From assembly GCF_030818545.1 (NCBI RefSeq), contig NZ_JAUTAH010000001.1, positions 1,369,001 to 1,433,000 of the forward strand: DNA of 64,000 bases, in the 5' to 3' direction. The stretch comes from Brevundimonas sp. SORGH_AS_0993 (GTDB taxonomy: Bacteria; Pseudomonadota; Alphaproteobacteria; Caulobacterales; Caulobacteraceae). Positions 17,789 through 29,592 of the stretch are shown here, piece after piece; position 1 is the stretch's first letter, and each line of letters begins with the position of its first letter. The notes under the pieces are model-generated. The model did not search any database and had not been told where the DNA came from. It saw only the letters and a program-made list of their open reading frames with translations. Made by a program: the position numbers and the translations under genes.

Positions 17789-18501
17789 GCGGCGACCGGC
17801 GGCAGGTCTTCGGCGCGCGCCGCGTCCAGATAGCGGGCCGAGACGGGCTTCAGGGCCTCGTCCAGGTCGATCTCCAGCGGATTGCCGGTCGGGATCTCCA
17901 CGCCGACGATCCGGTCGTCGGGCACGTTGAACAACAATTTGACGATGGCGCGCAGGGAGTTGCCGTGGGCGGCGATCAGCACGTCCTCGCCCGCCTTCAG
18001 GCGCGGCGCGATGTCGGCGTCCCAATACGGCTTCACCCGGTCCAGGGTGGTCTTCAGGCTTTCGGTGTCGGGGATGGCCTTGCCGGCGTAGCGGGGATCG
18101 GCGTTGAAATCGAACTCTCCGCCCGGCGCCAGCGGGGGCGGCGGCACGTCATAGCTGCGCCGCCAGATCTTGACCTGGTCCTCGCCGTGCTTGTCGGCCG
18201 TCTCGGCCTTGTTCAGGCCGGTCAGGCCCCCATAGTGCCGCTCGTTCAGGCGCCAGTCCTCGATCACCGGCACGTCCGTCAGACCCGCCGCCTGCAGGGC
18301 CAGGGCGCCGGTGCGCCTGGCGCGGGTCAGGACCGAGGTGAACATGACCGCCGGCTTGAACCCGGCCTGGGCGATCAGTTCGCCGCCGCGCAGCGCCTGA
18401 GCCTCGCCTTCCGCCGTCAGATCGACGTCGACCCAGCCGGTGAAACGGTTTTCGAGGTTCCACTGGCTTTGGCCATGGCGGAGCAGGATCAGGCGCGGCA
18501 T
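17785..18501 (-). CDS. gpmA: GpmA, 2,3-bisphosphoglycerate-dependent phosphoglycerate mutase
   Basis: Glycolytic enzyme that interconverts 3- and 2-phosphoglycerate through a phosphohistidine. The 238-residue protein begins MPRLILLRHGQSQWNLENRF, with the catalytic RHG at 8-10. It has the GWVDVDLT, LNERHYGGL and AHGNSLRA segments of the family, the last holding the second active-site histidine. It is the first gene of a two-gene minus-strand unit with the RibD-like deaminase. Confidence 0.96.
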   Translation of the reverse strand: MPRLILLRHGQSQWNLENRFTGWVDVDLTAEGEAQALRGGELIAQAGFKPAVMFTSVLTRARRTGALALQAAGLTDVPVIEDWRLNERHYGGLTGLNKAETADKHGEDQVKIWRRSYDVPPPPLAPGGEFDFNADPRYAGKAIPDTESLKTTLDRVKPYWDADIAPRLKAGEDVLIAAHGNSLRAIVKLLFNVPDDRIVGVEIPTGNPLEIDLDEALKPVSARYLDAARAEDLPPVAA

Positions 18502-18686
18502 TCGGTCGGTCCTTTGGAAAACGATCCGTTCGGGTAAGCCGCCGTCATGGGCCGGTCAAGTTTCGCCAGTGGAGGCGGAGGGATGAAGGGTGCTAATAAG
18601 CAAGGGGTGAGCGAAGACAGGGCGCGACGCTTGCGTCGCTCACCTCTTTGCTCACTCGCACTGTTCACCACGCCAGGCCGACCGCC

Positions 18687-18764
18687 ATGTCCGACCGCGT
18701 CTTCTTTCCGCTGGCCCTGCTGGGCGTCGCCGCCCTGGTCGCCCTGGCCCTGGTCTGGCCGTGA
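18687..18764 (+). CDS. Possible 25-aa single-helix membrane peptide
   Basis: ATG at 18687 opens MSDRVFFPLALLGVAALVAL, ending in ALVWP before TGA. It is one charged head followed by a single hydrophobic helix, with high G/C at third positions. There is no strong ribosome binding site. It stands alone in the gap between gpmA and the TonB receptor. The peptide looks plausible but rests on composition only. Confidence 0.35.
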   Translation: MSDRVFFPLALLGVAALVALALVWP

Positions 18765-18797
18765 TCTGCCGTGATCTGGCCCTGACGCCCCGACAGG

Positions 18798-21488
18798 TCA
18801 GAACAGGATCTTGCGCAGGTTGATGCGGAACACTCGGCCCTGCGGGTCCAGATAGTCGGGCTGATAGTTCACCGGCGTGCGCCCGTCGCTGCTGGTCACG
18901 GAGATGCGGTCGTCGAACAGGTTCTGGACGCCGAAGCCGATGCGCGCGCCCTTCAGGATCGGGAAACGCGCGACCAGAGACGTCCGTTGGGTCAGATCGG
19001 CGAAGGCGAACAGATTGACGGTCGTGCGGCCCGAGAAATCCAGGTCCGGCGAGCCCGCGCGATTGCTCTCCACCGTCGTGCCCGACCGCCAGTTGGCGTT
19101 GACGAAGGCGCCGAAACCGTTGCGGAAGGCGCCGGCCTGCAACTGGACCTCATGGCGGGACTGGCCGCCCGAGCCGCTGATGCTGTCGCCGTCCAGCAGG
19201 TTCAGGGGCGCCAGGCCCTCGCGGATGACCACCTCGTCCTGAACGCGCCAGGTATGGGTCAGCGACAGGTTGAACATCCCCTGCCCCGGCTGCATGCCCG
19301 GCGCCTGAGACCCGCGTAGACGCCCGCCCGGACCGCCCGGACCGCCGGGGCCGCCGCCGGGAGGGCCGCCCATCATGCGGCCGCCGCCAGGACCGCCGGG
19401 ACCGCGTCCGAAACCAGGCTCTCCGCCGGTGGTCGGCGACGGCGTGCCGAACGGCCGCGAGAAGTTGAAGCCCCACTGCACGTCCTGCTGCTCGCGTCGC
19501 GCGAAATTCAGCGGGCGGGCGTCGATGGACAGCAGATCACCGTCGCCGTTGCGGGTGAAGCGTTCCGGCAGAGCCGCCTCAAGGTCGGGGGTGATGGCCG
19601 GGAAGCCGGCGATCTCGTTGTCGGTTTCGGTGCGGGTATAGGCCAGGTTCAGCCGGAAGTCGGTGGCCGCCAGCGGCTGCCAGTTGGCGCCCAGCTTGAT
19701 GATGTGGCGGTCCTCGGCCTTCAGATTGGGATCGCCGCCGGTGATCTGGACGATCTCCACCGTCTGGCCCGTGGCGAAGTCGAACACCGGCGTGTTCGGC
19801 GTCGACAGCGTCGGATCGTTCAGTTGCTGGATCGTCGGCGCCTTGCTGGTGTCGGAGTAGTTGGCCGACAACGACAGGCGATCCACCGGCGACCAGTTCA
19901 GCCCGCCGCCCAGCGAACTGACGCCGCCGAAATCCGACAACTGCTGATAGGCCAGGTTCAGATTGGCCGACAGGTCGCCGATCTTGGGCAGAACGCCCTT
20001 GTCGCGGCTGGAGATGGGCAGGTCGAAATTGGCCTGGACCGCGCCCAGGTCGCGCGATTGGGACCGATCGGTCGTCACGTCGCCGCGCACGCTTTCGGAA
20101 TCCAGAGACTGGTGCGTGGCGCCCACCTTGAAGGTGGCGTTCAGGCGTCCGGCCGGAAGTTCATAGGCCGTGCCGTTGAAGACCAGTTCGGCGTTGGCCG
20201 TCTGGGCGACGGAGTTGGCGGTGTCGCGCACCGCGACCGTGACCGCTCCGTCAATGTCGCCGAACGGATTGACGGTCGGATCGCCCGCCGAGATCACGCC
20301 CTGCAAGGCCGCGGCGTCGACGCCCCGGCCCGTCGTGGTGTCGGTCCGGACGCGGCTGTATTCGCCCGTCGCGGTCCAGCGCCATTCGCCCAGATAGCCG
20401 TCGAAGACCGATCCGAACTCGGCCGTGCGGCTGTTGGTCTGGCGCGTCAGGGCGTCGGGCCGATCAATGTAGCGATAAAGAAGAACGTCGTCGCCGAAGG
20501 GCGACCAGGGGCTGGTCTCGGGCAGGGTCAGGGTGACGCCGGGCAGGCCCAGATAGCTGCGGCTGCTGCTGTCCTCCAGGCTGGCGCTCAGGGTCATGCC
20601 GACCTTGTCGTTCAGGTCGTGCTTGTAGGTTCCGGCGATGGAGGCCTCAGCCTGGCGCGGCAGCAGGGTGCGGTAGGCGGTCAGGTCGACGTCGCGGGCC
20701 GCCCCCGCGGTCGAGACGAAATCCGCCAGCGTCGGGGGACGCGAGGCGGCGACGGTCGGAACGCCCGCCACCGAAACCGGCCCGCCGGCCAGGGCCGACA
20801 GGGCGGGGTCGATCTGGCCGCCGTTCACCCCGCCGACATTGCCGATCCGGTCGAACAGCACGCCCGTGTCGCGGCGGTCGATGTTGCGTTCGGTCTCGAA
20901 CAGGCTGTTGCTGGCGTCGCCGTTGACGTCCAGCGACCAGCGGTCGCCGCCGGCGATGCGCAGCACATTGTTCTCGGTCGAGGTGGTGGTGCGCCCGCCC
21001 TGCTCGGACCGGGACACGTTCACCGATGTCGTCAGGGACTTGAAGTCCGCCTTCAGGACGATGTTCACCACCCGCTGGTCGGCGCTGTAGCCGTAGGACA
21101 GGGCCGTTTCCTCGGGCAGGATGTCGAACCGCTCGATGGCCTCGGGCGGCAGGCCGCGGATTTCGCGGAAGCCCGAGATGCGCCGCCCGTTCACCAGAAA
21201 GACCGGCGAGCCGCCGCGCGCGCTGCGGGTCTGGGCCTCCAGCAATGTGACCAGTTCACCGATATTGGTGGCGCCGAACGCCTGAAGCTGGGTCGCGTCA
21301 TAGGAGACGATGGGCTCCTGCCCGCCCAAGGCCACGCCGCGCTTCTGGGCCGTGACCACGACATCGGGCAGCACCGCCGTCGGCTCAGGCTGCTCCTGGA
21401 CCGCCGCGGCGGCGGCGGCCGGAACGACCTCGGCCTGGACAGGCGCGGCGGGAGCCAGGGCGAGCAGCATCAGGGCGGTGGAATTCAT
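18798..21488 (-). CDS. TonB-dependent outer-membrane receptor with Gly/Pro-rich loop
   Basis: An 896-residue receptor: signal peptide (MNSTALMLLALAPAAPVQA), a plug domain with LPDVVVTAQKRG as the TonB-box-like region and FLVNGRRISGFREI, and a long beta-barrel ending in aromatic RINLRKILF. The substrate is unknown. The start at 21488 was chosen because the signal peptide begins there; the frame is open 142 codons further, in sequence that does not look coding. An unusual run of glycine, proline and methionine (about residue 690-735, near 19300-19420) interrupts the barrel. Confidence 0.9.
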   Translation of the reverse strand: MNSTALMLLALAPAAPVQAEVVPAAAAAAVQEQPEPTAVLPDVVVTAQKRGVALGGQEPIVSYDATQLQAFGATNIGELVTLLEAQTRSARGGSPVFLVNGRRISGFREIRGLPPEAIERFDILPEETALSYGYSADQRVVNIVLKADFKSLTTSVNVSRSEQGGRTTTSTENNVLRIAGGDRWSLDVNGDASNSLFETERNIDRRDTGVLFDRIGNVGGVNGGQIDPALSALAGGPVSVAGVPTVAASRPPTLADFVSTAGAARDVDLTAYRTLLPRQAEASIAGTYKHDLNDKVGMTLSASLEDSSSRSYLGLPGVTLTLPETSPWSPFGDDVLLYRYIDRPDALTRQTNSRTAEFGSVFDGYLGEWRWTATGEYSRVRTDTTTGRGVDAAALQGVISAGDPTVNPFGDIDGAVTVAVRDTANSVAQTANAELVFNGTAYELPAGRLNATFKVGATHQSLDSESVRGDVTTDRSQSRDLGAVQANFDLPISSRDKGVLPKIGDLSANLNLAYQQLSDFGGVSSLGGGLNWSPVDRLSLSANYSDTSKAPTIQQLNDPTLSTPNTPVFDFATGQTVEIVQITGGDPNLKAEDRHIIKLGANWQPLAATDFRLNLAYTRTETDNEIAGFPAITPDLEAALPERFTRNGDGDLLSIDARPLNFARREQQDVQWGFNFSRPFGTPSPTTGGEPGFGRGPGGPGGGRMMGGPPGGGPGGPGGPGGRLRGSQAPGMQPGQGMFNLSLTHTWRVQDEVVIREGLAPLNLLDGDSISGSGGQSRHEVQLQAGAFRNGFGAFVNANWRSGTTVESNRAGSPDLDFSGRTTVNLFAFADLTQRTSLVARFPILKGARIGFGVQNLFDDRISVTSSDGRTPVNYQPDYLDPQGRVFRINLRKILF

Positions 21489-21825
21489 AAGGCGGGCGAT
21501 CCGGCGGCAAGCGAGGCGAAGAAGGGGTGTGCAGACGCGATAAAGGTGGCGGGAAAACGACCAAAACCTTAAGCTATGCAAAGGTTTCGCCCAGGTCGAA
21601 ATTCTTCGTTCCGCCGCGACGGAATGGCGGCTTCGGCGCGTTGAAAGGTGTTGCTCCAGAGTGAAAAGGGCGGTTTTGGCGGCCGGCCGGCGTCGGCGCG
21701 GGCTTCGGACAGGGACGTCAGACTCCGCGTTGACCGTCGCCTGCCTTTCCGCTATACGCCCGCCCTCTTGAGATTTCCGCGCCGTGGACGTGTGCTCCGC
21801 GGCGTTTTCCGTTCGAAGGTTTGAC
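21489..21825. promoter_or_regulatory. Divergent intergenic region with rpsT promoter
   Basis: This 337-bp gap separates the TonB receptor (minus) from rpsT (plus). A clear promoter for rpsT is seen on the plus strand: TTGACC at 21730-21735, 17-bp spacer, TATACG at 21753-21758. A GACTC (GANTC) site lies at 21721, just upstream of the -35. No promoter for the receptor could be assigned with confidence. Confidence 0.65.
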
Positions 21826-22095
21826 ATGGCCAACAACCCCGGCGCCCGCAAGGCGATCCGCAAGATCGAAGCGCGGACCCAAGTGAACAAGGCGCGTCGC
21901 TCGCGCGTTCGCACCTATCTGCGCAAGTTCCAGGAAGCCCTGGCCGGCGGCGACGTCGCCGTGGCCAAGACCGCCTTCAACGAAGCCCAGTCCGAACTGA
22001 TGCGCGCCGTCTCCAAGGGCGTGGTTCACAAGAACACCGGCTCGCGCAAGGTCAGCCGTCTGGCCGCCCAGCTGAAGAAGCTGTCGGCCGCCTGA
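21826..22095 (+). CDS. rpsT: Ribosomal protein bS20
   Basis: Small-subunit protein that binds 16S rRNA. The 89 residues are highly basic and helical ([20 protein letters not shown], then [17 protein letters not shown] near the end). The ATG at 21826 matches the family start; the frame is open a little upstream without conservation. It lies upstream of dnaA, an order common in Caulobacterales, and is followed by its own terminator. Confidence 0.97.
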   Translation: MANNPGARKAIRKIEARTQVNKARRSRVRTYLRKFQEALAGGDVAVAKTAFNEAQSELMRAVSKGVVHKNTGSRKVSRLAAQLKKLSAA

Positions 22096-22163
22096 TCCGT
22101 TAAGGTTCAGGAGGACCACGGAACGGTCTTCACTGTTCCGTTGCGGGATTTCCTAGTGATTTC

Positions 22164-22199
22164 AACGGCGAGGAAGCATGAGCTTCCTCGCCGTTTCGC
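22164..22199 (+). terminator. Strong hairpin after rpsT
   Basis: AACGGCGAGGAAGC and GCTTCCTCGCCGTT form a perfect 14-bp stem with an ATGA loop (22164-22195). The 3' side continues TTCGCGTTT, so the U-tract is weak but the stem is very stable. It separates rpsT from dnaA transcription. Confidence 0.75.
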
Positions 22200-22552
22200 G
22201 TTTGGCCGTTAACTTTCGATCCCGCCGGACCCCGAAAATTCAGCAGTCGAACGGGGAATTTCCCAAGCAGAATTGGCGTTTGACGGAGTCAAACAATTTA
22301 ACTGCGAATCGACCGACGAATCAGCGTTGACCCGACCGGCTCGCAGCGTAAGTTTTGGCCTCTAACGCACTTCCATCCTCACACGGATGAAGGCGGCGCG
22401 GGACCTTTAAGTGTCGTGCTGGCGGGAGATGTCTGTTCAGGAACCCGACCCCGTCCGGAAAGCTTCGCTTTTCGGCGCAGGAGAAGTCGTCCCTGACACA
22501 TCCCATGAAGGGCGTTGGGCTGGATGGGTTCTTGTTAGCGGGCGGCTGATCG
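22200..22552 (+). promoter_or_regulatory. dnaA promoter region with GANTC sites and palindrome
   Basis: Between the rpsT terminator and dnaA there is an unusually AT-rich stretch. It has a palindrome, TTTGAC-GGA-GTCAAA (22279-22293), and three GANTC sites at 22286, 22306 and 22318. A candidate promoter follows: TTGACC at 22327-22332, 16-bp spacer, TAAGTT at 22349-22354. In Caulobacter, CcrM methylation of GANTC sites in the dnaA promoter influences its expression. I see no cluster of consensus DnaA boxes, so nothing marks this as oriC. Confidence 0.65.
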
Positions 22553-24028
22553 ATGGTAGGGGGCGTAACGGCGATGGCGAGTGCGGCGAACGGATCGGGC
22601 ATGACGGATCCGGACCGCATCTGGAGCGAGGCTTCGGTGCGTCTGCGCGCCGAAATCGGCGACGGCCCTTTTTCGTCCTACATCGCCCCTTCGGCCGTGC
22701 GCATGGACAGCGCCGGCCATCTGATCCTGGTCACGCCCACCGCCTACGCCCGCGACTGGGTGCGCAAGAACGCCCTGCGTCGCATGAACGAGCTGTGGCT
22801 GGGGCTGGACGGTCTGAACCGCAGGCTGGACGTGCGGTGCCGCGCCGAGGTCGGATCGGTCCCGCCGGCGACCGCCGTGGGCGGCAATGTGGTGGACGCC
22901 GGCCCGCGCCTGGCCGCCCTCTCCTCTTCGGCTCATCTGGCGACCCCGACCATGGCTCCCGTCGCCGACGGCGCCCGTGCCGTGCGCGCCGCGGGTCTGC
23001 AGGACCGCCTGACCTTCGACAGCTTCGTGGAAGGCCAGGGCAACGCCTTCGCCCTGGCCATCGCCAGACAGGTGGCCAGCTGGGCCGACGGCCATTTCAA
23101 CCCGGTCTTCTTCTGCGGCCCCTATGGCTACGGCAAGACCCACCTGTTGAACGCCATCGCCTGGGAGGCCCAGCGCCTACGGCCCCAGGCCAAGGTCGTC
23201 TATCTGACCGCCGAACGCTTCCTGTCGACCTTCGTGAAGGCGATGCAGGACCGATCGACCGCCGCCTTCAAGGAAAGCCTGCGTTCAGCCGACATGCTGC
23301 TGCTGGACGACGTCCAGTTCGTGGGCGGCAAGGCCTCGACCCAGGAAGAGCTGCTGTCGACCCTGACCGCCCTGATCGAGGACGGCAAGCGGATCGTCTT
23401 CTCGGCCGACCGCGCGCCGATGGCCCTGACCGAGGTGGAGCCGCGCCTGCGCAGCCACCTGGCCGCGGGCCTGACCTGCCCGGTCGAGGCGGGCGACCGC
23501 GAGCTGAAGATCGCCGTGGCCCGCAACCGCCTGAAGGCCCTGTCGGCCCTGGGCGTCGTCCAGGGCGAGGCCGCGCCCGAGGTGCTGGCCCAGCTGGTCG
23601 ATCGCACCCCCGGTTCGATGCGCGAACTGGAAGGCGCCGTGAACACCCTGGCCGCCGCGGCCGGCGCGCGCCTGTCGTCGGTGTCGGTGGACGAGGCTTC
23701 GGTGCTGCTGGGCGCCGCCCTGCGCGGCGGGCCCGAGCGCCGCATCACCGTGGACGAGATCCAGAAGACGGTCGCCGACCACTTCAACCTGAAGCAGGCC
23801 GATCTGCTGAGCGAGCGCCGCACCCGGTCGGTGGCCCGCCCGCGCCAGATCGCCATGTATCTGTGCAAACAGCACACGACCCGCTCCTATCCCGACATCG
23901 GTCGTCGGTTCGGCGGCCGGGATCACACCACCGTCCTGCACGGGGTGCGCAAGATCGAGGAGCTGATGCCGCAGGACGATCAGATCGCCCGCGACGTCGA
24001 GGCCCTGACGCGCAAGCTGCGGGGCTGA
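22553..24028 (+). CDS. dnaA: DnaA, replication initiator ATPase
   Basis: Binds oriC and opens it for helicase loading. Of 491 residues, 20-105 form domain I (DRIWSEASVRLRAEIGDGPF), 106-150 a short linker, then the AAA+ domain with Walker A GPYGYGKT (189-196) and Walker B LLLDDVQF (DDVQ 252-255). The C-terminal DNA-binding domain carries RRFGGRDHTTVLHGVRKI. The ATG at 22553 is the most upstream candidate; ATG codons at 22574 and 22601 are alternatives. Upstream GANTC sites suggest cell-cycle control. Confidence 0.97.
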   Translation: MVGGVTAMASAANGSGMTDPDRIWSEASVRLRAEIGDGPFSSYIAPSAVRMDSAGHLILVTPTAYARDWVRKNALRRMNELWLGLDGLNRRLDVRCRAEVGSVPPATAVGGNVVDAGPRLAALSSSAHLATPTMAPVADGARAVRAAGLQDRLTFDSFVEGQGNAFALAIARQVASWADGHFNPVFFCGPYGYGKTHLLNAIAWEAQRLRPQAKVVYLTAERFLSTFVKAMQDRSTAAFKESLRSADMLLLDDVQFVGGKASTQEELLSTLTALIEDGKRIVFSADRAPMALTEVEPRLRSHLAAGLTCPVEAGDRELKIAVARNRLKALSALGVVQGEAAPEVLAQLVDRTPGSMRELEGAVNTLAAAAGARLSSVSVDEASVLLGAALRGGPERRITVDEIQKTVADHFNLKQADLLSERRTRSVARPRQIAMYLCKQHTTRSYPDIGRRFGGRDHTTVLHGVRKIEELMPQDDQIARDVEALTRKLRG

Positions 24029-24034
24029 AGCTGT

Positions 24035-24061
24035 GGAGCAGCGGGTCTGACCCGTTGCTCC
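24035..24061 (+). terminator. Hairpin after dnaA
   Basis: GGAGCAGCGGGT and ACCCGTTGCTCC pair as a 12-bp stem with one G-U pair and a CTG loop, 7 bp after the dnaA stop. No T-run follows, so it may slow or process the transcript rather than end it before dnaN. Confidence 0.5.
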
Positions 24062-24135
24062 CGCCGCGCAATCCGCTAGTGTCCCAGGTCACTTAACCGC
24101 GACCCAGCGAGTCGGGCCGCGCCGGGCGAGACGAC

Positions 24136-25254
24136 ATGCAGCTGACCATCGAACGATCCGCGCTCCTGAAGGCCCTGGGCCATGTGCAGAGCGTCGTCGA
24201 ACGTCGAAACACCATTCCGATCCTGTCCAATGTGCTGCTGAGCGCCGGACGCGACCGCCTGGCCTTCGCCGCGACCGATCTGGACATGGAGATGGTCGAC
24301 GAGGCCGAAGCCCAGGTGCAGGTCGAGGGCCAGATCACGGCGCCCGCCCACACCCTGTACGAAATCGTGCGCAAACTGCCCGAGGGGGCCGAGGTCGCCC
24401 TGACCTATTCCGGCGACGATCCGCGCCTGGTGGTGTCGGCCGGCCGGTCGCGCTTCAACCTGCCGGTCCTGCCGGCGGGCGACTTCCCCGTCATGTCGAC
24501 CGACAGCGCCGGCGCCGCCTATGTCCTGCCTAAGGAAGACCTGGCGCGCCTGATCGACAAGACCCGGTTCGCCGTCTCGACCGAGGAGACGCGCTACTAT
24601 CTGAACGGCTTGTATCTGCACACGGTGGCCGAACAGGGCATCCCGCTGCTGCGCGCCGTGGCCACCGACGGCCACCGCCTGGCCCTGGCCGAGACCCCCG
24701 CGCCGGAGGGCGCGGCCGGCGGCCCCGGCGTGATCGTGCCCCGCAAGACGGTCGATCAGGTCCGCCGCCTGCTGGACGATGCGGGCGGTCCGGTCGAGGT
24801 CCAGGTTTCGGCCCAGAAGATCCGGTTCCAGATGGGCGAGGCGTCCCTGACGTCCAAGGTCATCGACGGCGCCTTCCCCGACTATCTGCGCGTCATCCCG
24901 CGCGGCAACGACAAACAGGCCGACATCGACAACGCCCTGTTCGCCAAGGCTGTCGATCGCGTCGCCACCATCTCGGCGGAAAAGAGTCGGTCGGTGAAGC
25001 TGGCCTTCGACAACGATCGCGTGAAGCTGACCGTGCGCAACATGGAAGCCGGCCAGGCCGAGGAAGAGGTCGAGATCGGCTATTCCGACGAACCGTTCGA
25101 GATCGGCTTCAACGCCCGCTATCTGCTGGACGTCGCCGGCCAGATCACCGGCGAAAACGCCGCCTTCCGCTTCGCCGACCCCGCCTCCCCGACCCTGGTG
25201 CTCGATCCGGGCGATCCGGGCGTTCAGTATGTGCTGATGCCGTTGCGGGTTTAG
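24136..25254 (+). CDS. dnaN: DnaN, DNA polymerase III beta sliding clamp
   Basis: Ring-shaped processivity clamp of the replicative polymerase. The 372-residue protein begins MQLTIERSALLKALGHVQSV and contains the three clamp folds and the NTIPILSNVLL and RGND...FAKAVDRVATI segments. It ends in YVLMPLRV, the usual VMPLR/MPMR-type C-terminus. It follows dnaA by 107 bp; a near-palindromic repeat fills the gap to recF. Confidence 0.97.
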   Translation: MQLTIERSALLKALGHVQSVVERRNTIPILSNVLLSAGRDRLAFAATDLDMEMVDEAEAQVQVEGQITAPAHTLYEIVRKLPEGAEVALTYSGDDPRLVVSAGRSRFNLPVLPAGDFPVMSTDSAGAAYVLPKEDLARLIDKTRFAVSTEETRYYLNGLYLHTVAEQGIPLLRAVATDGHRLALAETPAPEGAAGGPGVIVPRKTVDQVRRLLDDAGGPVEVQVSAQKIRFQMGEASLTSKVIDGAFPDYLRVIPRGNDKQADIDNALFAKAVDRVATISAEKSRSVKLAFDNDRVKLTVRNMEAGQAEEEVEIGYSDEPFEIGFNARYLLDVAGQITGENAAFRFADPASPTLVLDPGDPGVQYVLMPLRV

Positions 25255-25256
25255 TC

Positions 25257-25336
25257 AGTGGCGAGTGATTAGTGGCGAGTGGCGAGCAGGATCAGGTTCG
25301 CATTGACTCGCCACTCGCCAATCGCCACTCGCCACT
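25257..25336. repeat. Imperfect 30-bp inverted repeat of GTGGCGAGTGGCGAG units between dnaN and recF
   Basis: Left arm 25257-25286 and right arm 25307-25336 pair at 26 of 30 positions around a 20-nt loop. Each arm is itself built from tandem AGTGGCG/AGTGGCGAG units. The element fills nearly the whole 83-bp gap between the dnaN stop and the recF GTG start. It looks like a mobile palindromic (REP-like) repeat rather than a designed terminator, since no T-run follows. Confidence 0.85.
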
Positions 25337-25337
25337 T

Positions 25338-26471
25338 GTGATCACCTCCCTCACCCTCACCGACTTCCGTTCCTATGCGGGCGCGCGGCTGGAGATGACC
25401 TCCGGGCCTGTGGTGCTGCATGGGCCGAATGGGGCGGGAAAGACCAATCTCTTGGAGGCGATCAGCCTCTTGACCCCCGGCAAGGGCCTGCGAGGCGCGA
25501 CCGCCGCCGAGATGGGGCGGCGCGAGCCCGGCGAGGCCACAGGCCGCGCCTGGGCCGTCATGGTCGAACTGGACGACGAGACGCGGCTGGGCACCGGCGT
25601 TCAGGCGGCGGGGGCGGCGCGGCGGATCGTGCGGATCGACGGGGAGACGGCCCCGCCGGGGCGGCTGCTGGATTATCTGCGGCCGGTCTGGGCCACGCCG
25701 GAACAGGACCGGCTGTTTTCCGACGCGCGGGCCGAGCGGCTGAAATTCTTCGACCGGCTGGTCTTCGCCGCCGACCCCGACCACGCCGCCCGCGTCTCGG
25801 CCTATGGCAAGGCCCTGCGCGAGCGGCTGCGGCTGCTGAACGACGCCCAGGACGGCCGCGAGGCGGACCCCGTGTGGCTCGACGCGCTGGAGCTTCGCCT
25901 GGGCGAGGCGGGCGCCCGCGCCGCCGTCGCCCGCGTCGCCGCGCTGCACGCGCTTCAGGCCGCCATCGACGCCCGGAGCGATCGCCCCTTTCCTCAGGCC
26001 GACCTGGGCCTTAACGGCGCCGCCGAACAAATGGCCGAGGCCAGCGCCGAAGAGGACGAGATCGCCGCCACGATCCGCGAGGGCCTGGCCCGCGCCCGCA
26101 CCCGCGACGCCGCCGCCGGCCGCTCCCTGTTCGGGCCGCACCGCACCGACCTGACGGCCATCCACCGCGAGAAGCAACGCCCCGCCGCCGAGGGGTCGTC
26201 CGGCGAACAGAAGGCCCTGGTCCTGAACCTGATCCTGGCCCAGATCAGCCGCCTGGCGCACCCTGACGTCGCCGGGGCCGCCCGCCCCCTGTTGCTGCTG
26301 GACGAGGCGCCCGCCCACCTGGACAAAGCCCGGCGCGCCGCCCTGTTCGACGAGATCGAGGCCCTGAAACTGCAAGCCTTCATGACCGGCACCGAACGCG
26401 ACCTGTTCGCCGGTCTGGAAGGCCGCGCCCAGTTCGTGCGCGTCGCCGGGGGCGCGCTGGAAAGCGACTAG
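25338..26471 (+). CDS. recF: RecF, recombination/repair SMC-like ATPase
   Basis: Helps load RecA at single-strand gaps. The 377-residue protein begins at a GTG ([15 protein letters not shown] in the coding frame), chosen because the family N-terminus starts there. The frame is open upstream to 25272, but that would translate the palindromic repeat. Walker A GPNGAGKT lies at 29-36, the signature [16 protein letters not shown] and Walker [13 protein letters not shown] in the C-terminal part. No ribosome binding site is visible because the repeat arm abuts the start. Confidence 0.94.
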   Translation: MITSLTLTDFRSYAGARLEMTSGPVVLHGPNGAGKTNLLEAISLLTPGKGLRGATAAEMGRREPGEATGRAWAVMVELDDETRLGTGVQAAGAARRIVRIDGETAPPGRLLDYLRPVWATPEQDRLFSDARAERLKFFDRLVFAADPDHAARVSAYGKALRERLRLLNDAQDGREADPVWLDALELRLGEAGARAAVARVAALHALQAAIDARSDRPFPQADLGLNGAAEQMAEASAEEDEIAATIREGLARARTRDAAAGRSLFGPHRTDLTAIHREKQRPAAEGSSGEQKALVLNLILAQISRLAHPDVAGAARPLLLLDEAPAHLDKARRAALFDEIEALKLQAFMTGTERDLFAGLEGRAQFVRVAGGALESD

Positions 26472-26614
26472 GCGGCGCGGCGGAAACCCTCGCTTTTTCG
26501 CCGGAATTTCCTATATGTTGCGGGCTTCGGCGCGGTGCGATCCCGCTGTCGATTCGAGCGTCGGGTTCGGCGCTCCCTCCCCGTCCCGGTCGGGACTTCA
26601 GAGCCGACGACTTC

Positions 26615-29051
<2,437 letters not shown>

Positions 29052-29078
29052 CGTCGGCGCTCCGTTCGGGCGGGAGCC

Positions 29079-29522
29079 TCAGCCGCCCCGCCCGTCCTCG
29101 ATGAAGGCTTGGATGGTCGGCCAGGTCTTGCCCGTGGGCCGCAGGTTGTCGCAGGCGAACGATTTGATCGGGCCATAGACGCCGCCTGCCGGCGTCGCCT
29201 CCCACGGCGTATCTTCGGAAGACCGATCCGTCTCGGTCCCGGCGACGTCATAGGTCACTGTGGCGCCGGCGCGCGACCGGCCGTCGGCACACCGCACCAT
29301 CACCTCTTCGGTCTCGTGGCTGAGGTCCGTCGCCGGACCCTGGGCGGGGACGCGCGCCAACCGCGTCGTCACCACGCCGTCGATCGGGGCCAACGCATCC
29401 AGATCAACCAGATAGGCGTTGCGATCCGTGGCGGCGACGAGGCTCCAGGTCTCGGCGGCGGCGGGCGTAACGGCGGTCAGGGCGGCGGCGCCGAAAGCCA
29501 GGCTTTTGACGAACAGGTTCAT
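29079..29522 (-). CDS. Small exported protein, 147 aa
   Basis: A signal peptide (MNLFVKSLAFGAAALTAVTPAAA) is followed by about 124 residues starting ETWSLVAATDRNAYLVDLDAL. The mature part resembles the small periplasmic/surface proteins of the adhesin-E type, with two cysteines in the second half (VRCADG, FACDNL) that could pair. The start at 29522 has the ribosome binding site GGGGAGGAG. It is convergent with gyrB. Function unknown. Confidence 0.75.
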   Translation of the reverse strand: MNLFVKSLAFGAAALTAVTPAAAETWSLVAATDRNAYLVDLDALAPIDGVVTTRLARVPAQGPATDLSHETEEVMVRCADGRSRAGATVTYDVAGTETDRSSEDTPWEATPAGGVYGPIKSFACDNLRPTGKTWPTIQAFIEDGRGG

Positions 29523-29592
29523 GAACTCCTCCCCAGGTGAACGCCGCCATTTCATACTTGGATCGGCCGAATTTCAATCGCCCGAAACGCCG

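Noticed and set aside
22200..22552. Origin of replication at dnaA
   Set aside because: No clustered TTATCCACA-like DnaA boxes; in Caulobacterales the origin lies elsewhere.
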